A program made the translations under genes and the position numbers. DNA of 64,000 nt from contig NMRA01000234.1 of NCBI GenBank assembly GCA_002633005.1, positions 183,535-247,534 on the forward strand. The letters are read 5' to 3'. Below, piece by piece: positions 59,901 to 64,000 of this stretch (the stretch's first letter is position 1; every line of letters starts with the position of its first letter). Source of the stretch: Phoronis australis (lineage: Eukaryota > Phoronida > Phoronidae). The notes beneath the pieces are model-generated. The model saw only the letters and a program-made list of their open reading frames with translations, did not search any database and had not been told where the DNA came from.

Positions 59901-61714
59901 AATAAATTTTAATTTAGGCCACTTAGTTATGGTCTCTGGGTTGTGGGTTAACTTACAGATTGTTATGTCTTGAGACCAAGCTTGGTGGATAAAATGACTT
60001 TCTGTGACAAGCCGACTTGTTGAGCTTGGATTTGACCAATGATGCATCAGGAGTTCGTAGCAAATCACGAAATCATACCTTGTCTGAGCAAGGAACAAGT
60101 TGTGAACAGCTTTATAACAGAAAGTGGCCCACATCTAAAGTAATTTTGTTACTGAAAGGGGCATTTGTAGCACATTTACCTTGTTGGTGTATGTAATCAC
60201 GAGAACAGCCTATACTAATCTTAGTGTATTTAACCATTGTGAACAGCCTGTGCTAGTGTTGATCTCATTAATCGCTGCATGTCTTATTGTGCTAACATGT
60301 CTGTTTTCAGAGCTAACCTCACTATCATTGAGATCACGCACTATTGAAGAGCTTGATCAAACACAAGGTAACAGTTATACATCTCCTTGCTGTCTTGTGT
60401 CATTTCTTCAATAGATAAAACACTTGTGGCCTCTAACGAACTGACTGTGGCTAATACCTTATTGTATCTAGTTGTCCTGCAACTGGTTTGACTTGCAAAA
60501 TATACAGTATTTGTTTTAGCTTGATGTTTGAATTTTTCAGATATTTTAAAGTGGTTCTGTGCTATATTACTCTAATGGAAGTTGGTTTGGTTTATTTTTT
60601 GTTCATATTTCTTCTCTCCGTATCACGACATTTTTGTTTTGGAATCAAAACTGAATAAACTCCGAATTGTATAATTTTTGCTAAAGTAGTGTATTCCAAT
60701 CAAACAAATGCATGAGACTATATGATTAACTCGATAGTTATGTTTAAATTGAAAACTTTTAACTAAAAGCGACTTCTTCATTACATGCTTCTTTGGTATT
60801 GCTTAGAGATTAAAACTGCTGTTGATACACAGAACAAAACTGATTGTTTTTCACCCACTGTTGGGTGGCGCTACACACGTTTTGTTGGTTTTGGTCTTGA
60901 AACAACGGGTCAACCCATTTACTATACACATGGAAATGTGAAGAGTATGCGGGACTTATTAAACTTTGCACAGAGTCTGATAAAACTGTTATAGTAGTGA
61001 ATTTTTCCATATTTTACAACCATCACAAGTGCAGCAAACTATATGAAAGTGAACCAAAGTTTACGATTTCATTTCAAAGATAGTATTCAGACATCCACCA
61101 ACACTCCAGATTATGAAAGCCATTTGAAAAGTGTGCTGAACAGTCATTTTTTTACAAATCCGAAGTGTGCAACTGGCGATACCTAAATTTACTGCTGAAT
61201 TTCAATTCCCACTTGCTTGTAATAAAAGTTTAAGAAAAGCCATAATTGGTTATTAATGGGTCAAGTGTTCAACAACTTGCATTCTTGTATTAACAGAAAA
61301 ATCAAGCAACTGCCATTCATAGTCTTTGTCTACAGTACAAAACTAAAAATGCCTAGCCAATGCAGCAGTTTGGGGAGGGTAGTTTGTACAGTGACCCCTG
61401 TGTCGTTACAATATAGAAGGAGTTAAGGTTGTACGTACCCGATGAATTCACCTTAAGAAAACATTCAGTCAAGATTAAATAGTTTGTGTCTGTATTAATT
61501 GTCAGACTGCTCGTTATTCTATGACTTGATTGTTATGTGCAATTGATCATATTGTAATTGTTTTTACAGAAGAAAAACTTGATGAGATCAAAGCATTACT
61601 TCTGGAGGAAGAAATTGAAAAACTGAAACATAGTTTGCGAGAGGCGAGGAGTAAAAATACGTATTTGATGCAACTGTTGGAGCAGGAACAACAGAAAACC
61701 CGACAATATGCAGC
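56990..61714 (+). CDS. CCDC74: CCDC74 coiled-coil protein, first four coding exons (3' end beyond window)
   Basis: Exons 56990-57350, 59156-59359, 60311-60367 and 61570-61714 join in phase, giving about 255 residues with no stop; the last ends at GC|GTGAGT in phase 2, so more exons follow. The 5' UTR exon starts after an acceptor at about 56935. LEKSIKFLRQQHEEVL and LHEEIERLKSENK (about 88-119), then DLHFTLVMSQ across the first junction, match human CCDC74A/B (LEKSLQFLQQQH, LHEEIEHLKRENK, DLHYKLIMNQ). This is the CCDC92/CCDC74 N-terminal coiled coil. Exon 4 encodes a second predicted coiled coil, EEEIEKLKHSLREARSKN. CCDC74 proteins associate with microtubules and the mitotic spindle; the paralogue CCDC92 is at the centriole-cilium interface. 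The closing CCDC74 C-terminal region was not found in the window. Confidence 0.88.
58714..58850. repeat. 31-bp minisatellite carrying paired CCAAT boxes, CCDC74 intron 1
   Basis: GATTGGT starts at 58714, 58745, 58776, 58807 and 58838, exactly 31 bases apart. The middle three read GATTGGTCCAATC, an inverted pair of CCAAT boxes; the outer two are degraded. A minus-strand frame at 58488-58817 is partly built from this repeat and is not a gene. Confidence 0.9.
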
Positions 61715-61964
61715 GTGAGTAGAGTGGTTATTTTTATCATGCCAGTCTCCACTTTATTGACTACTGAATGAAAAGTGCTAGATTTTATCATTATTATCAA
61801 AGGAGAATTGGTGAGATGTTGTGCTGACATTTATTTGGTATGAACGTTCAAGTATTTGTTGTAAAAAACCTTTGACCTCCTGAGTGAGAAAATACCATCG
61901 GAAATTTCCATTCTCACACCCTTGTTCTTTGAAAAATATAAATCATGTTCACACACATCACTCA

Positions 61965-62190
61965 TTGTTCTGTGAAAAAGATAAATCACATGTTGTTATG
62001 TGAAAAAGATAAATCACATGTTGTTATGTGAAAAAGATAAATCTCACGTTCTATGAAAAAATGTAAGTCACATGATGTTCTGTGAAAAAGATAAATCACA
62101 TTTTCTATGAAAAAATGTTATGTGAAAAATATAAATCAAATGTTGTTCTATGGAAACATAAATCACATGATGTATTGTGAATAGTATAAA
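61965..62190. repeat. 28-bp minisatellite
   Basis: TGTGAAAAAGATAAATCACA followed by TGTTGTTA, about seven copies that decay toward the 3' end. Confidence 0.85.
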
Positions 62191-62395
62191 AGGCACATTA
62201 TTTCCAGAGTAGGAAGGGTGACTCTACATTTGTGTATGCAAGTTAATTGTATGTGTGGTAATATTGTTATTCTGTTGTGTTCCGAGTCAAGGTTGTTTAT
62301 GTTGTGCAAAGAACTGGTGTTACGGCATAGCTTTATAATTATGATGAAATAAGGTGTAAGTTTTGATATGTGACATTTTATGCAAACTGGTTATT

Positions 62396-62518
62396 GGTGG
62401 ATTTAGGGGCACCTTGGATTTAGGACATCTTGGATTTAGGTGCACCTTGGATTTAGGGGGACCTTGGATTTAGGGGACCTTGGGTTTAGGAGGACCTTGT
62501 ATTTAGGGGGACCTTAGC
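62396..62518. repeat. G-rich minisatellite of about 17-19 bp, seven copies
   Basis: ACCTTGGATTTAGGGGG unit with small indels. Most of the regularly spaced G-runs have three to five bases. Confidence 0.9.
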
Positions 62519-63225
62519 TGTGAACGAAATGACAACTCGTTTTTCAGACAGACGGCCGCCTCGTATATATTTGAATGACAAGTGAAACCTGTCAAGTTCA
62601 TTATAGACATTCATGTCGTGTGAATGTGTAGTTGACAAGTGTTGAATTTCTGTTTTTACATTTTGCAATGAGTGCTTTCGCTGCTCTTTGCTTTAATGAA
62701 TACTGTAAATGAATGTGATTGTTCATTTGTATGCTGTCATATGGTTACTCAGTAAACTATCTGGTTTGAAATGAAATGGCGCCTCACATGGATGTCATAC
62801 AAATATGGCTTTTGACTTGGGTGTAGTTCGTAAAACAAGAAAATTTAGTAACCATCGTTTTGTTATTAATTCATTTCTGGATCATTATGAAAGTGACATT
62901 TCTGAGTTCAGAACACCAAAAGACTTTTTCCTTGTGTAGTTTGTAAACAAAACTTTGTTTACAATTGTCCATTCGTCCAAGCACTATACTTAAAACATTT
63001 TTGGTCCTTGTTACTGGGTGCATTCTCTTTTAGAGGTTTTTTAAAACATTAAGTTTGCAGTTCTGGTAACGTACACCATGGATCGAAAAGAGGTCAGGTA
63101 TTAGGGGCTTGAATCATCTCAAACTTGATTCATTGGGGGCTCGATTTATCTCTTCAAACTTTTATTGGGGTTTGGACTCCTTGTGACCTAATTAGTATTT
63201 GTTTGGACTTTAACTGGTATGAAGG

Positions 63226-63645
63226 GGTTGTGCGTGAACTTGGAATATCAATTAATCTCAATCTCAAAATCATGTATGTGTGAATTTGGAATTAAATATT
63301 CATTAAAGGAATCAGGTAAAAAATTTTGTTCATTGTAAAGTATTCTTCTAGTTATTGGCCCCACGATCATTCATTTTCTGCTTTACTGGAACTTGTGTCT
63401 CAGAATCGAAGAAATTTGTGAATGGTTAATTAATTATTGCTTGGTGAATAAGATCGCCAATAGTTGAACAATGAAGGTTGGTTAACGTTATTTTATTGAT
63501 ATGTGATATGCTTTAGCGAAGTGCAAACTTTTTTCAACGTGAATGCGATTTTTGAGTGAATTTTCCAAATTTCTTAGTGTATTCCAAGTTCACTCATACT
63601 CAGTCTTGAGATTAAGCAGAATGCCAAGTTCAAGCAGAACAACGA
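63226..63645. mobile_element. About 410-bp element with palindromic ends, copy 2, inverted
   Basis: The left end GTTGTGCGTGAACTTGGAAT is matched by the reverse complement of the right end, GTTCTGCTTGAACTTGGCAT. The interior GAATAAGATCGCCAATAG and TGCAAACTTTTTTCAACGTG match copy 1 (15476-15890) in reverse complement. It is more diverged at the ends than copy 1. Confidence 0.75.
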
Positions 63646-64000
63646 CACTTATAGTTAGTACACAAATCAAGGTTGGAAGGTCCAGCTATCTTGGAAGTGA
63701 GAGATTGATGTGATCACGTTAGGTGAAGCCTTCTGTACTGTATAACATTTTCTGTGAAATTCTGATGCTTTGTTTATTATATTTCTTTCTCTGTTTTATT
63801 TTGTTATTCATGGTTCTCACTCATGGAATACTGTAAATATGACATGGCATGAAATCGCAAAAGCCATGGTAAACTTCAAACAAAATTTCATGATATCTAT
63901 AAAATTTCTCAAGATCAATAAAAGGCTTGTTTGCATAGTCTTCCATCACTTAAGCTTGACAGCATTTCTTGTGATTAAGATTTACTATTTTGTGTGAAAA

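Larger units (their letters stand above)
61715..64000. other. CCDC74 downstream intron sequence, repeat-rich
   Basis: No further CCDC74 exon could be identified. Besides the minisatellites and element listed separately, nothing coding is evident; a late frame at 63770-63997 is low-complexity and unsupported. Confidence 0.5.

Noticed and set aside
56990-61714. CCDC92 instead of CCDC74
   Set aside because: The N-terminal coiled coil is shared, but the LHEEIERLKSENK and DLHFTLVMSQ blocks match CCDC74 better.
63770-63997. Terminal CCDC74 exon
   Set aside because: Low-complexity hydrophobic frame without a matching acceptor phase or any CCDC74 C-terminal similarity.

Overview
The window is eukaryotic nuclear DNA. 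The genes are split by introns with GT-AG borders, and codon phase carries correctly across them. The DNA is AT-rich and full of degraded transposons, MITE-like elements and minisatellites. The proteins look like bilaterian animal proteins: mitochondrial sirtuin SIRT4, a class C GPCR, the centriolar satellite protein Moonraker (KIAA0753/MNR), and CCDC74. Their closeness to human proteins together with Penelope-like retroelement remains suggests a marine invertebrate, perhaps a non-vertebrate deuterostome. The species cannot be fixed from sequence alone.

Layout. 1-640: 3' end of a non-LTR retrotransposon. 1595-5435 (+): complete SIRT4 in 3 exons. 5.4-9.0 kb: repeats, including a broken Penelope-like GIY-YIG fragment split by a small inserted element. 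9029-14173 (+): class C GPCR in 4 exons, with a two-codon first coding exon. 14.2-25.2 kb: gene-poor repeat land with several datable insertions (a ~1 kb terminal-inverted-repeat element, two hAT-type MITEs with 8-bp target duplications, a ~410-bp palindromic-ended family, and a ~660-bp tandem repeat with a hairpin). 25227-29435 (+): 3' part of an unrecognised, heavily N-glycosylated single-pass membrane protein. 31641-54378 (-): Moonraker, for which 16 coding exons join in phase into about 1395 codons. 56990-61714 (+): first four coding exons of CCDC74, running on past the window.

Moonraker and CCDC74 are divergent, with about 2.6 kb between their first visible exons; both families belong to centriole/cilium/spindle biology. 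The membrane-protein gene and Moonraker are convergent. SIRT4 and the GPCR have no evident functional tie to them.

The most unusual content is in the Moonraker introns. Two exons have their own splice junction amplified into a neighbouring minisatellite, a donor array at 39.24-39.35 kb and an acceptor array at 48.69-49.53 kb. The last intron holds a 3.6-kb three-part (A-B-C) higher-order repeat whose modules each carry a CTCF-like CCACTAGGNGGC core in one orientation. No prokaryotic features, CRISPR arrays or intact RNA genes were seen.
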